A DNA stretch of 64,000 nucleotides from CAXWPM01 sp965206125 (GTDB lineage: Bacteria > Acidobacteriota > Terriglobia > 20CM-2-55-15), in contig CBDBIN010000045.1 of NCBI GenBank assembly GCA_965206125.1, positions 780,112-844,111 of the forward strand, given 5' to 3'. Position 1 is the stretch's first letter; each line of letters begins with the position of its first letter. Of the stretch, positions 1 through 8,276 are shown piece after piece. The notes under the pieces are model-generated. The model was not told the origin of the DNA, did not search any database, and saw nothing but the letters and a program-made list of their open reading frames with translations. The position numbers and the translations under genes were made by a program.

Positions 1-918
1 CCCCGTCTGGGACGTAATCAATCCGTAGTGTTCGATGCGGCGGTGTTTGGCGAAGTTGAAGATGTTCTCCTTGATGTCGGCTCCGAGCTCCAGATCGCAG
101 TTGTAGGTGACAACCTCGTCGTCCTCACTGAGCGCCTGGGCTACGATCTCGCCGGTCGGGGCGACGATCGCCGTGCCACCGATCAGCCCGTGCCCGTCTT
201 CGGATCCCGCCTTGGCCGTCGCCACGACCCAGGCTCCGTTCTGGTATGCCCCCGCCTGCAACGACAACATGTGATGGAACATCCTTTGATGTACAGGCTG
301 GTGGTGGTGGATGTTCGTGTCGGGCGTGTTGTACCCGAGGACGACCATCTCCACGCCCTGGAGTCCCATGACCCGGAAGGTCTCGGGCCACCGCCGATCG
401 TTGCAGATGCACATGCCGATCACGCCGTCGAACGCCCGCCAGACCCGAAAGCCCAGGTTGCCGATGTCAAAGTATCGCTTCTCCAGGTGCTGGAACGGCT
501 TCCCCTCGAGGTGTTCCGCGTGCCCCGGCAGATGAATCTTCCGGTATTTTCCGATGATGCCGCCGTCCTTGCCGACCAGGATCGCGGTGTTGAAGTGCCG
601 GACTTGTCCGTCTTCCTCGGCCAGCTCGGCGTAGCCCAGATGGAAACCGATGCCCAAGCGCCGGGCCTCGTCGAACAGCAGCGCGGCGGCGGGGTTAGGC
701 ATCTCCCGCTCAAAAAAGGCATCGATGTCCTCCTGCTTTTCGATGAAATAACGCGGGAAGAACGTAGTCAGCGCGAGCTCCGGAAAGACCACGAGCTCGC
801 AGCCCGAGGCATGGGCCTCGCCCAGCATCTTGACGAGCCGTCGAACCACCACTTCCCTCGAATCCGCGCGCTGGATCGGCCCCATCTGGGCGGCCGCTAC
901 TTTCAGAAACCTGGACAT
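1..918 (-). CDS. N-carbamoyl-D-amino-acid amidohydrolase (D-carbamoylase), 3' end cut by window edge
   Basis: Nitrilase-superfamily enzyme that hydrolyses N-carbamoyl-D-amino acids to D-amino acids, CO2 and ammonia. The 306 codons visible have no stop, but Agrobacterium D-carbamoylase is about 304 residues, so nearly the whole protein is here. The catalytic triad is visible: Glu47 in VVFPELA, Lys127 in GKYRKIHLPG and Cys172 in MCICNDRRWPE. The substrate-loop signature FQHLEKRYF is also present. The ATG at 918 lies 27 bp after the hydantoinase stop, so the two genes probably form an operon in which hydantoinase supplies the substrate. The D-specific assignment rests on recalled close resemblance to the Agrobacterium enzyme along its length. 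Confidence 0.93.
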   Translation of the reverse strand, partial: MSRFLKVAAAQMGPIQRADSREVVVRRLVKMLGEAHASGCELVVFPELALTTFFPRYFIEKQEDIDAFFEREMPNPAAALLFDEARRLGIGFHLGYAELAEEDGQVRHFNTAILVGKDGGIIGKYRKIHLPGHAEHLEGKPFQHLEKRYFDIGNLGFRVWRAFDGVIGMCICNDRRWPETFRVMGLQGVEMVVLGYNTPDTNIHHHQPVHQRMFHHMLSLQAGAYQNGAWVVATAKAGSEDGHGLIGGTAIVAPTGEIVAQALSEDDEVVTYNCDLELGADIKENIFNFAKHRRIEHYGLITSQTG

Positions 919-945
919 AGTCTTCCTCGAATCATGGAGACGGCA

Positions 946-2412
946 TTAAAAAACATCGCGTGCCCCGAAGCGCCGGGCCAACGCCTGGGCATCGGACAGG
1001 CGGCCGGCAGGTTGGGCGGCCCCCGGCCGGTCGCATGGAATGAACTCGCCACTCCCCGGTTCGGCGTGCAGCTTGCCGTCTTCGACGACGACCCGTCCCC
1101 GGCTGATCACGGTCGTGGGGAATCCCTTGACCGTCCGGCCCTCATAGGGCGTGTAGCCAACGTTGTCGTGCATCGCCTCAGCGGTGATCGTAAACTCCCG
1201 TTCGGGATCCCAGATGGCGATGTCCGCGTCAGACCCCACTGCGATCGTACCTTTCCTCGGATAAATGCCGTACAGGACCGCGGCGCGCGTCGCGGTCAGG
1301 TCGACAAACCGATGGATGTCGATCCTGCCGCCGCCGACGCCTTCAGAGAACAACAACGGCATGCGTACCTCCAGGCCGGGCACGCCGTTGGCAATCTGCT
1401 CGAAGGTGGCGTTCGGACCGGCCGCGAGTTTGCCGGTTTCGTCGAAGCGGTACGGGGCATGGTCGGATGAGAACACCTGAAACGTCCCGTCCGCCAACCC
1501 CTCCCAGACCGCCTCTTGCGACTCCTTGTCACGAGGCGGTGGGCTACAGCAGCACATTGCTCCGTCCATACCGTCCCGGTCCAGATCGTCCGCAGTCAGG
1601 AACAGGTACTGGGGGCAGGTCTCACCGTAAAGCTTCAGACCGCGCTTCTGCGCCCTGCCGATTGCGTTCACCGCGGCCGGGGTCGACACATGGACGATCA
1701 ACATCGGGACGTCGATCAACTCGGCAAGGCTGATCGCCCGCGACGTGGCCTCACTCTCTGCAAGCTTGGCGTGGCTGACGCCATGAAATTTCGGAGCCCC
1801 GTGGCCGGCGTCGAGCAGCCTCCGGCTCAACCACTGGATCATGTCATGGTTCTCGGCGTGAACCATCGTCAGGGCTCCCTCGCGGCGCGCCAGTGCCAGG
1901 ATGTCCAGTATCTGATAATCGCCCAGGCGGAGCGCATCATAGGTCATGTAGACCTTGAACGATGTGCAGCCCTGGCCGATGAGTTCGGGAAGCTCCTGCC
2001 TCAGCACGGCATCGGTCGGGTCCGAGACAATCATGTGAAAGGCGTAGTCGATCACGGCCTTCCCCCGGGCGCATTCGTGATAATCGGCCACAACCCGAAT
2101 GAGCGATTGCCCCCGGTTCTGGGCCGCGAACGGAATGATCGTGGTCGTCCCGCCGAACACCGCCGACACGGTCCCGGTGTAGAAGTCGTCCGCCGAGACA
2201 ACACCGAAGGAAGAGCGCTGGTCGATATGGCAGTGGCTGTCGATGCCGCCCGGCAGGACCAGTTTCCCCGCAGCGTCGATTTCACGATCGGCCCGGGGGA
2301 GATCCACGCCAAGCGCCACAATCCTCCCGTCGGTAATCCCGACGTCGCAGACTGTGCTTTCCGTCGATGTGACGACGGTGCCATTTCGAATGACCAGGTC
2401 AGAGGGATTCAT
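946..2412 (-). CDS. hydA: D-hydantoinase / dihydropyrimidinase
   Basis: Cytoplasmic binuclear-metal amidohydrolase that opens cyclic ureides (hydantoins, dihydropyrimidines). It has 488 residues, slightly longer than typical hydantoinases. Metal ligands can be placed: His60 and His62 in GGIDSHCHIDQ, the carboxylated Lys153 in TSFKVYMTYD, His185 in HAENHD, His241 in IVHVST and Asp317 in SSDHAPYRF. It is followed by D-carbamoylase, which argues for hydantoin-type substrates rather than pyrimidine catabolism alone. No strong Shine-Dalgarno precedes the ATG at 2412. A dihydropyrimidinase acting on uracil-derived substrates cannot be excluded from sequence alone. Confidence 0.93.
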   Translation of the reverse strand: MNPSDLVIRNGTVVTSTESTVCDVGITDGRIVALGVDLPRADREIDAAGKLVLPGGIDSHCHIDQRSSFGVVSADDFYTGTVSAVFGGTTTIIPFAAQNRGQSLIRVVADYHECARGKAVIDYAFHMIVSDPTDAVLRQELPELIGQGCTSFKVYMTYDALRLGDYQILDILALARREGALTMVHAENHDMIQWLSRRLLDAGHGAPKFHGVSHAKLAESEATSRAISLAELIDVPMLIVHVSTPAAVNAIGRAQKRGLKLYGETCPQYLFLTADDLDRDGMDGAMCCCSPPPRDKESQEAVWEGLADGTFQVFSSDHAPYRFDETGKLAAGPNATFEQIANGVPGLEVRMPLLFSEGVGGGRIDIHRFVDLTATRAAVLYGIYPRKGTIAVGSDADIAIWDPEREFTITAEAMHDNVGYTPYEGRTVKGFPTTVISRGRVVVEDGKLHAEPGSGEFIPCDRPGAAQPAGRLSDAQALARRFGARDVF

Positions 2413-2480
2413 GGGGCTTCGCTTTCCCGATGGAGTATCTTAATCGAAAGGGAATAGAAGGAAAGACCTGGGGCTATCCT

Positions 2481-2630
2481 ATGTTCCGAACCGGCAAAAA
2501 GTGCGAACGAGCAGGCGTCTACCGCTCGAACGATTGCGGCTACGAGATCACTCTTCTCGAAGGGGAGGAGTTCCCGGAGTGTCCACTCCACGAGCGACAC
2601 GTGACCTGGACGTTCATCAAGAAAGCGTAG
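2481..2630 (+). CDS. Small conserved-looking protein with cysteine pairs
   Basis: A 49-residue protein transcribed divergently from the hydantoinase. It begins MFRTGKKCERAGVY and carries CGYEITLLEGEEFPECP followed by a His-Glu and a C-terminal TWTFIKKA. The pattern (Cys-Gly, then Gly-Glu-x-Phe-Pro-x-Cys-Pro) resembles small zinc-ribbon-like proteins of the YjzC type, in which one or two Cys pairs may bind zinc. An in-frame ATG at 2430 would give 66 residues. The ATG at 2481 is preferred because similar small proteins, as I recall them, start with M-F-x-T-G. The function is unknown. Confidence 0.6.
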   Translation: MFRTGKKCERAGVYRSNDCGYEITLLEGEEFPECPLHERHVTWTFIKKA

Positions 2631-2639
2631 AAAAGGGCA

Positions 2640-2709
2640 GGGGCGGTCGAGCAGTCCGTGGCTGCTATAACCGCCCCATTGTTCGGCGCTCATAGAGCGC
2701 CACTACAGC
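2640..2709 (-). repeat. REP-like palindromic element, family A, copy 1
   Basis: Read on the minus strand, this begins GCTGTAGTGGCGCTC and holds a perfect 7-bp hairpin (GGCGCTC/GAGCGCC at 2685-2691 and 2695-2701). After a spacer comes GGGGCGGT paired with ACCGCCCC (2640-2647 and 2670-2677). The same architecture occurs at 18574-18644. It lies between two convergent genes and could also terminate both transcripts. Confidence 0.6.
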
Positions 2710-2720
2710 TTAGCCAACTC

Positions 2721-4295
2721 CTACCTGCCGCCGCCGCTCGGATCCAGTACGGTGTTGTTGACGCAGGCCGTGGACCGGCAATCATGGGAGTTTTCCGAGC
2801 CCAGGGCCTCGAGCAGTTCGACGGTAGCCGGATGCAGGAGCGACTTTTCGCGCGGCCCGTTCGCCATGTCCGCCACGGTGTCTCCCATAGCATTGGGGGC
2901 TTCGGTCGCCGGTCGCGTTCCAGATAACCGACCCCGGGCCCTGGCCCTCACATCGCCGCCCTGAGCCACCAGGTACCTGATCAAATCATTATCGCCGACG
3001 TACGCCGCCCCGTGCAGCGGCGTGTAGGACCAATCGTCCTGGTGATGCACATCGGCACCCGCCTCTTCCACCAGATAGCGAGCGGCGGCCAGCCGTGAGT
3101 CGGGCAGAATATTCGAAGATTGGTAGTCAAAACCGTAGCCCGTGACAACCATCAGCGGCGTCACGCCACCGGTGTTCGCGATAGTCGGGTTGGCTCCGTG
3201 GGCGGACAGCAGGCGCATCGCGACGATGTCGTGCGCTTGAGCGGCTCGCCAGAAGGCGGTGGCGCCGGCAGGGTCTATCCAGTCCCCACCGTACCGAAAA
3301 GTCCGGTACCACAGTCTCTTGCTCAGCCGGGCATTCACATCAGCGCCGCGGTCCAGCAGGTCGCTTACCAGGTCCAGATAGTCGGTCTTCTCTTCGCCCA
3401 CGTCCGGCTGCGGATACCACGTGTTGTTCCTCCATCGAATATCCACGACCGCGTAAAGCGGGGTCAGCCCATCGGCATTCATGACATTCACATCGGCACC
3501 GTTGTCGAGCAGGAACTTCGCGATGTCGAGGTTGGCGTTGATGATGGCTTCCGTCATCGGAGACGTCTGGTTCGCCGGGCTGAGGACGTTGACGTCGGCT
3601 CCACCCGCGACCAACTGGCGAATCGCATCCATATGACCGTCCCGGGCGCCGAAGTGCAGAGCTGTCAGCCCTCCGACGGGAAGAGTGGAACCCCCACGGC
3701 CCCGCCTGCCCGAGCTTCTGACCTCAGACACGTTCGTCGTGATGTCCGGGTCCGCGCCGTTATCGATCAGGACCTCGATCGTCGAGGCGCGATTCAGTGA
3801 GGCTGCGAACATCAGCGCTGTCTGTCCGTTGGTCACATCAGTTGCGTCGACGTCAGCGCCCTTTTCGACCAGCATCCGCACAGCTTCCGCGCTTCCGGAG
3901 GCCGCCGCGGTCATCAACACGGTGGTTCCGTTCGTATTGGCCTCCGTCGCGCTGGCACCCGCATCCAGCAACGCACCGATGATGGGAGCGTTCCCGACCC
4001 TGGCCGCCATGGCAAGAGGCGTCATAGAGCCGATGCGGGTGGCGGCGGCGACGTCAGCACCCCGGTCGATCAGGAGTTCGACCAACTCGAGTTCGCCGTG
4101 GTAGGCCGCCCAATGGAGTGCCGTGCTCCCATCGCCCTGGGCGACGTTCACATCCGCGCCATCAGCCAGAAGTGTGCGCACCGCGTTGACATCGCCGCGC
4201 ATCGCCGCATCGGCCAGGGGCGCGTCGTTGCTCGCCCCGGAAACTACCATCACGGTGACGAGCAGCCCAAGAAAGACGTATCCGAGTTTATTCAT
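2721..4295 (-). CDS. Exported ankyrin-repeat protein, cassette 1
   Basis: 524 residues with an N-terminal hydrophobic signal sequence (MNKLGYVFLGLLVTVMVVSG) and about eleven ankyrin repeats from about residue 25 to 460, recognisable by repeated TALHWAA/TPLMxAA and LLDxGADVN units. The last segment carries GARARGR-like basic residues and then a tail with the pattern LGSENSxxCRxxxCVxxT, shared with the ankyrin proteins of cassettes 2 and 3. It is the last gene of cassette 1, 21 bp after the DUF1552 stop, with AGGGG upstream of the ATG. Ankyrin repeats normally mediate protein-protein contacts, so a periplasmic partner role is an inference. Confidence 0.88.
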   Translation of the reverse strand: MNKLGYVFLGLLVTVMVVSGASNDAPLADAAMRGDVNAVRTLLADGADVNVAQGDGSTALHWAAYHGELELVELLIDRGADVAAATRIGSMTPLAMAARVGNAPIIGALLDAGASATEANTNGTTVLMTAAASGSAEAVRMLVEKGADVDATDVTNGQTALMFAASLNRASTIEVLIDNGADPDITTNVSEVRSSGRRGRGGSTLPVGGLTALHFGARDGHMDAIRQLVAGGADVNVLSPANQTSPMTEAIINANLDIAKFLLDNGADVNVMNADGLTPLYAVVDIRWRNNTWYPQPDVGEEKTDYLDLVSDLLDRGADVNARLSKRLWYRTFRYGGDWIDPAGATAFWRAAQAHDIVAMRLLSAHGANPTIANTGGVTPLMVVTGYGFDYQSSNILPDSRLAAARYLVEEAGADVHHQDDWSYTPLHGAAYVGDNDLIRYLVAQGGDVRARARGRLSGTRPATEAPNAMGDTVADMANGPREKSLLHPATVELLEALGSENSHDCRSTACVNNTVLDPSGGGR

Positions 4296-4316
4296 GATTA
4301 GTTTCCCCTTCGCCGT

Positions 4317-5687
4317 TTAGATCGCAAGTACCCCGGTACTGTCGCCAATGTATTCCTGCTCAATCCCCAGCTTGCCAAGTATCCCCAGAAGGAGGTTCGA
4401 CGTGGGCGTCTCATGAGCAGCCTTCACGTGTCGATTGCCCGAGAACTGTCCGTTGGCGTGACCCACGAGCAACATCGGAACGCGCTTGTGGGCATGAACG
4501 TTGGAGTCTCCCATGGGGCTGCCATACACGACCAGGGAGTGGTCCAGCAGGCTGCCATCGCCGTCAGGCGTATCCCTCAGTTTCTCCAGGAAGTACGTGA
4601 ACACTTCCATGTGATACCGGTTGATCTTGGCGTACTCCGTTATCCCGCTCACCGATGATCCGTGATGCGACGCCGAGTGGAAAGGCGTGCTGTTGCCACT
4701 TTCGGCAAACACCCGGTTGCTCACGTCACGGCTGAGTTTGTGTGAGGTAACGCGGGTTACCTCGGACGAAAACGCGAGAACCTGCAGATCGAACATGATC
4801 TTGACGTGATCTTCCCAGGAGTCGGGCACACCGATCGGAGCGCTTGGCAACTCCCTGTGGACGCCACTGGCGTTGTACTGCTCGATTTGCTGGATGCGAC
4901 GTTCGATCTCGCGCACGCTATCGAGGTAGTCGTTCAGTCGGTTCCGGTCTCTCGTCCCGATATCCTGCCGCAAGCGATCGATTTCGAGCGTCACGCTGTC
5001 GAGAATGCTCTGGTTTGCCCTCCTGCGCGCCGCGCGAGCTTCGGGTGAGCCGCCGGCGCCGAACAGTTCCTCGAAAGCCATCCTGGGATCGATGATCATC
5101 GGCAGCGGAGTCGTGGGCGACGACCAGCTGATCGAGTTCATGTAGACACAGCTGTAGTGGTAGCCGCAGTTACCTGAAGCGTCCAGGTTCTCGATACAGA
5201 GCTGAAGCGAAGGCAGAGGGGTATCCTGGCCAAACTCGTTGGCGTAGATCTGGTCGATCGACGTCCCACTCTGTACGTCCGAGCCCTCGGTCTGTTTCGG
5301 GTGCGCACCGGTCAGAAATACGGCGCTGGATCGAAAGTGGTCCGCACCCTCTTCCTCCGCGGTGTACGCTTCGGCCGGACGCTGGTCGGTGTGAGTGACC
5401 AGCGTGATGTAGTCCCGAAACTGCTCGGCCGGTTCGAGGATCGTGCCGAATTCGAAATCGGACCCTTCGGTCGGGGGCATCCACATGTTCTGATCGATAC
5501 CGTACTGGGTACTGCCCGCGCTTCCGTGCACCATCTCGAGACACGCCAGCTTGGTTCGAGGGTTGGCCGCGGTCTGACGCTGGGGCGTCTGAGCGGGAAC
5601 CATCGATTCGAGCAGGGGCAACGACAGAACCGTGCCCACTCCCGTGAGAAACGTGCGTCGCGAAAGATGTTTCTTGGTCAAAAACAT
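4317..5687 (-). CDS. DUF1552 (HXXSHH) family protein, Tat-exported, cassette 1
   Basis: 456 residues of the DUF1552 family (Pfam PF07586), which is nearly always encoded next to DUF1592-type proteins and has no established biochemical role. A twin-arginine signal is visible (LSRRTFLTG, residues 9-17, followed by VGTVLSLPLLESMVP). Family landmarks include the SASHH segment near residue 340, LLDHSLVVYGSPMGDSN near 388 and the C-terminal GDSTGVLAI. Compared with cassette 4 it has an extra MVHGSAGSTQYG segment near residue 52. The gene lies 33 bp downstream of the cytochrome gene, with GGAG 9 nt before the ATG. Confidence 0.9.
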   Translation of the reverse strand: MFLTKKHLSRRTFLTGVGTVLSLPLLESMVPAQTPQRQTAANPRTKLACLEMVHGSAGSTQYGIDQNMWMPPTEGSDFEFGTILEPAEQFRDYITLVTHTDQRPAEAYTAEEEGADHFRSSAVFLTGAHPKQTEGSDVQSGTSIDQIYANEFGQDTPLPSLQLCIENLDASGNCGYHYSCVYMNSISWSSPTTPLPMIIDPRMAFEELFGAGGSPEARAARRRANQSILDSVTLEIDRLRQDIGTRDRNRLNDYLDSVREIERRIQQIEQYNASGVHRELPSAPIGVPDSWEDHVKIMFDLQVLAFSSEVTRVTSHKLSRDVSNRVFAESGNSTPFHSASHHGSSVSGITEYAKINRYHMEVFTYFLEKLRDTPDGDGSLLDHSLVVYGSPMGDSNVHAHKRVPMLLVGHANGQFSGNRHVKAAHETPTSNLLLGILGKLGIEQEYIGDSTGVLAI

Positions 5688-5720
5688 GGATCTCTGCTCC
5701 TTGTGATCTACGAGCTCTAA

Positions 5721-8111
5721 TTACTGCTGTTCCGCCGTCGGTATGTCGTCCGCCCTTCTCATCTGGAACGGAACGCTGTTTACGACTCCCTGGACGAACT
5801 CGGAAAAACGGTTGCCGTTGCCCGAGGCTTCTCGGGCGATCGACCGAATCGCTGGCATGTCGCGATAGTCCAGGACCCGGCCGACACCGTACTGCAGAAG
5901 ATTCTCCGTAAAGGTCCCGATGAACGCATCGGAATGATCCAGCATGGCCTGGCGCAGGCTGATCGGTCCGTCAAGTTCGGTCCCGTCGTACATCCTTGCC
6001 GACGGATCGATGAGGAACCCCCCATCGTTCTCGCGCCACTGTCCGATCGCGTCAAAGTTCTCGAGCGTCAGACCGATGGGGTCCATCATCTGGTGGCACG
6101 CCGCGCACGCGGGGTTTTCCCTGTGGTTCTCCAGCCGCTCCCTCACACTCCTCACGACCTGGTTGTCGACGGCCTCTTCGAGAGGCGGTACCACCGGGGG
6201 CGGGGGAGGAGGAGGCGATCCGATCAGGACCTCCATCACATACTTGCCGCGCATGACCGGAGAGGTCCGGTTCGCCAGCGATGTGAGCGTCAGGACGCTG
6301 CCGTGCCCGAGCAGTCCAAACCGGTTCGAATCTGTCAGGCTCACTCGCCGGAAACGGTTTCCAAGCACGTCGGGTATCCCGTAGTGCTTGGCGAGAATCT
6401 CATCGACGAACGTGTAATCCGCCGTCAGCAAGTCTGTAATGTTGCGATCCTCACGCAGAATGCTTTCAAACAGCATTTTCGTTTCACGGGTCATCGATTC
6501 CCCGAGATTCCGCGTGAAGTTGGGGAACACCAGAGACTCCGGGTCCGCTTCCTTGACTGTCTGCAGGCGCAGCCACTGGTACGCGAAGTTGTCCGCCAGG
6601 GCCGTCGCACGGTCATCGGCCAGCATGCGACCGACTTCCTGCTCAAGGATCGCCGGGTCCCGCAGTCGCTCCTCTGAGGCCAGTCTCAACAACCGATCGT
6701 CCGGCAGGCTGCTCCACAGGAAAAACGCGAGTCGCGAGGCCAGCTCCAGGTCGCTGATCCTGTAATTGGTACCGGGTCTCACGTTCGCCGGCACCTTTTC
6801 GAATCGAAACACGAACTCGGGGTGCGACAGGACGGCCTGCACAGCCATCTGAATGCCGCCCTCGAAATCTCCCTCTTCACGGCCGGCTCTGTAGTGGTTG
6901 ATCAGGAACTCGACATCGTCATCGGTGATCGGCCGTCGGTACGCGTGACGTGCAAGGGTCGAAACGATCTGCTCGGCGCAGGGCAACTCTTCTGCGCTCG
7001 AAGACGGGGTGCAACTGAATATCCTGAGACGGCTCGGCGTTTCCGACATGCCTGTCACGACGAAGGGGCCGGCGATCGTCAGCGTGTGCAGGTGGGGCAG
7101 TCCGATCAGACCGGGTACGGCCGCAGTGACGTCGACCATGGTCTGTTCGACCTGCCGGAACTGATCCTCGGTCGGCCCGTCGAATTTCTTGATGAACGCC
7201 GCCGCAATCCGGTGCTCACCCGCCGTCACCGAGATGCGCTCGGTCGTCAGGACGTTCTCCAGTTCGCCGAGGGCCGGATCGATTTCAAAGATGGCCAACC
7301 GTGCTCCGTCTATCGAAATCTCGATCTCCTGTCCCTGGAGGTTCTGGGGCAGGTTGCGGCCGAACAATTCGGTGATGAAGTCGTGGTAGAACGTCACCTT
7401 GAAGGTGTATTCCCCGTCGGCCGGGAAGTTGTAGACCACGGACGTCCCGCCGCGGGTCCCCAGCGGCGTGCCCTCGATGTGGCGCACCTGGTTGAAAACC
7501 TTCGGCACGGTGTACATGGACATCGTGGGCGCGACCTCGGTATCGCCGACCGCCCGCCGGCTGATCTGGCTTGCCGCTCGCACATATCCCTGGACCAGAG
7601 CCGGGGTCACCGAAAGACTGTCGGCAATGTTGTCGAAGCCGCCGCTCATCTGGTCGGGAGGGAGAAGCGTCGACACATCCACGTCGAGGTCGAGCAGTTC
7701 TCGGACCGAATTGGCGTACTCCGTCCTGTTCAGCCGGTGGAGTTCCGGTGCGCCCGCGTAGGGGTTGTCGATGGCGGAGCTGTCGACCCCCGATTCCAGC
7801 GCCCGGTAGAACGCCCTCGCGTCGGCGGCGTCGGGCCGGGGTATCCCCACTGGCGGCATCATGCCAGCCTTCAGCTTACGAATCACCGCCTCAGACTGCA
7901 CAGCGTTCGTCCCCGGAGAGGCCAGATCCAACTCGGTCCATGAAAAGCCGCCGGCCCGGAGGTCGTCGTTGTGGCAACCCGCGCAATACTCGTCGACCAA
8001 CGCCTGTTGTGAGGCCACCGACAGCGTCGACGTAGTCTGTCCAGAAACTGTCGCAGCCGGAATCAGCAACGCGAGGGCAAGGACGCCGGCACGAATGCAA
8101 AACGACTTCAT
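5721..8111 (-). CDS. Exported diheme DUF1587/1595/1592/1588/1585 protein (planctomycete-type cytochrome), cassette 1
   Basis: About 796 residues with a signal peptide (MKSFCIRAGVLALALLIPAA). The domain order follows the family: a PSCyt1-like haem-binding segment with CAGCH near residue 43, DUF1587 around RLNRTEYANSVRELL, DUF1595, DUF1592, DUF1588 with a second haem site CAACHQMMDP near residue 669, and DUF1585 at the C-terminus. A proline-rich run (PPPPPPPVVPPLEE) precedes the second haem site. ATG 8111 is chosen over an upstream TTG at 8129 because AAAGGGG stands 5 nt before it. The two CxxCH sites imply covalent c-type haems and periplasmic electron transfer. The substrate is unknown. Confidence 0.9.
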   Translation of the reverse strand: MKSFCIRAGVLALALLIPAATVSGQTTSTLSVASQQALVDEYCAGCHNDDLRAGGFSWTELDLASPGTNAVQSEAVIRKLKAGMMPPVGIPRPDAADARAFYRALESGVDSSAIDNPYAGAPELHRLNRTEYANSVRELLDLDVDVSTLLPPDQMSGGFDNIADSLSVTPALVQGYVRAASQISRRAVGDTEVAPTMSMYTVPKVFNQVRHIEGTPLGTRGGTSVVYNFPADGEYTFKVTFYHDFITELFGRNLPQNLQGQEIEISIDGARLAIFEIDPALGELENVLTTERISVTAGEHRIAAAFIKKFDGPTEDQFRQVEQTMVDVTAAVPGLIGLPHLHTLTIAGPFVVTGMSETPSRLRIFSCTPSSSAEELPCAEQIVSTLARHAYRRPITDDDVEFLINHYRAGREEGDFEGGIQMAVQAVLSHPEFVFRFEKVPANVRPGTNYRISDLELASRLAFFLWSSLPDDRLLRLASEERLRDPAILEQEVGRMLADDRATALADNFAYQWLRLQTVKEADPESLVFPNFTRNLGESMTRETKMLFESILREDRNITDLLTADYTFVDEILAKHYGIPDVLGNRFRRVSLTDSNRFGLLGHGSVLTLTSLANRTSPVMRGKYVMEVLIGSPPPPPPPVVPPLEEAVDNQVVRSVRERLENHRENPACAACHQMMDPIGLTLENFDAIGQWRENDGGFLIDPSARMYDGTELDGPISLRQAMLDHSDAFIGTFTENLLQYGVGRVLDYRDMPAIRSIAREASGNGNRFSEFVQGVVNSVPFQMRRADDIPTAEQQ

Positions 8112-8276
8112 CGAATCCCCTTTACGCAACCTATATCTTGTTTATCCGCTTGACGATAGCACATTTATTCGCCCGGCCCAAAGAGCATTGTGGGTGCCTG
8201 ATCCAGCCGTCGAAAGCAACGGAGAATGTTTCTCCAAACGATGTCGTTCAGCCTAAAAGCAAGATGTCATCCGAGT

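Noticed and set aside
28..1470. Open frame of 480 codons on the plus strand
   Set aside because: It lies opposite the D-carbamoylase and hydantoinase genes, whose motifs are clear; it is a high-GC antisense frame with no recognisable domain.
1516..2457. Open frame of 313 codons on the plus strand
   Set aside because: Antisense to the N-terminal half of the hydantoinase; Arg/His-rich sequence with no domain.
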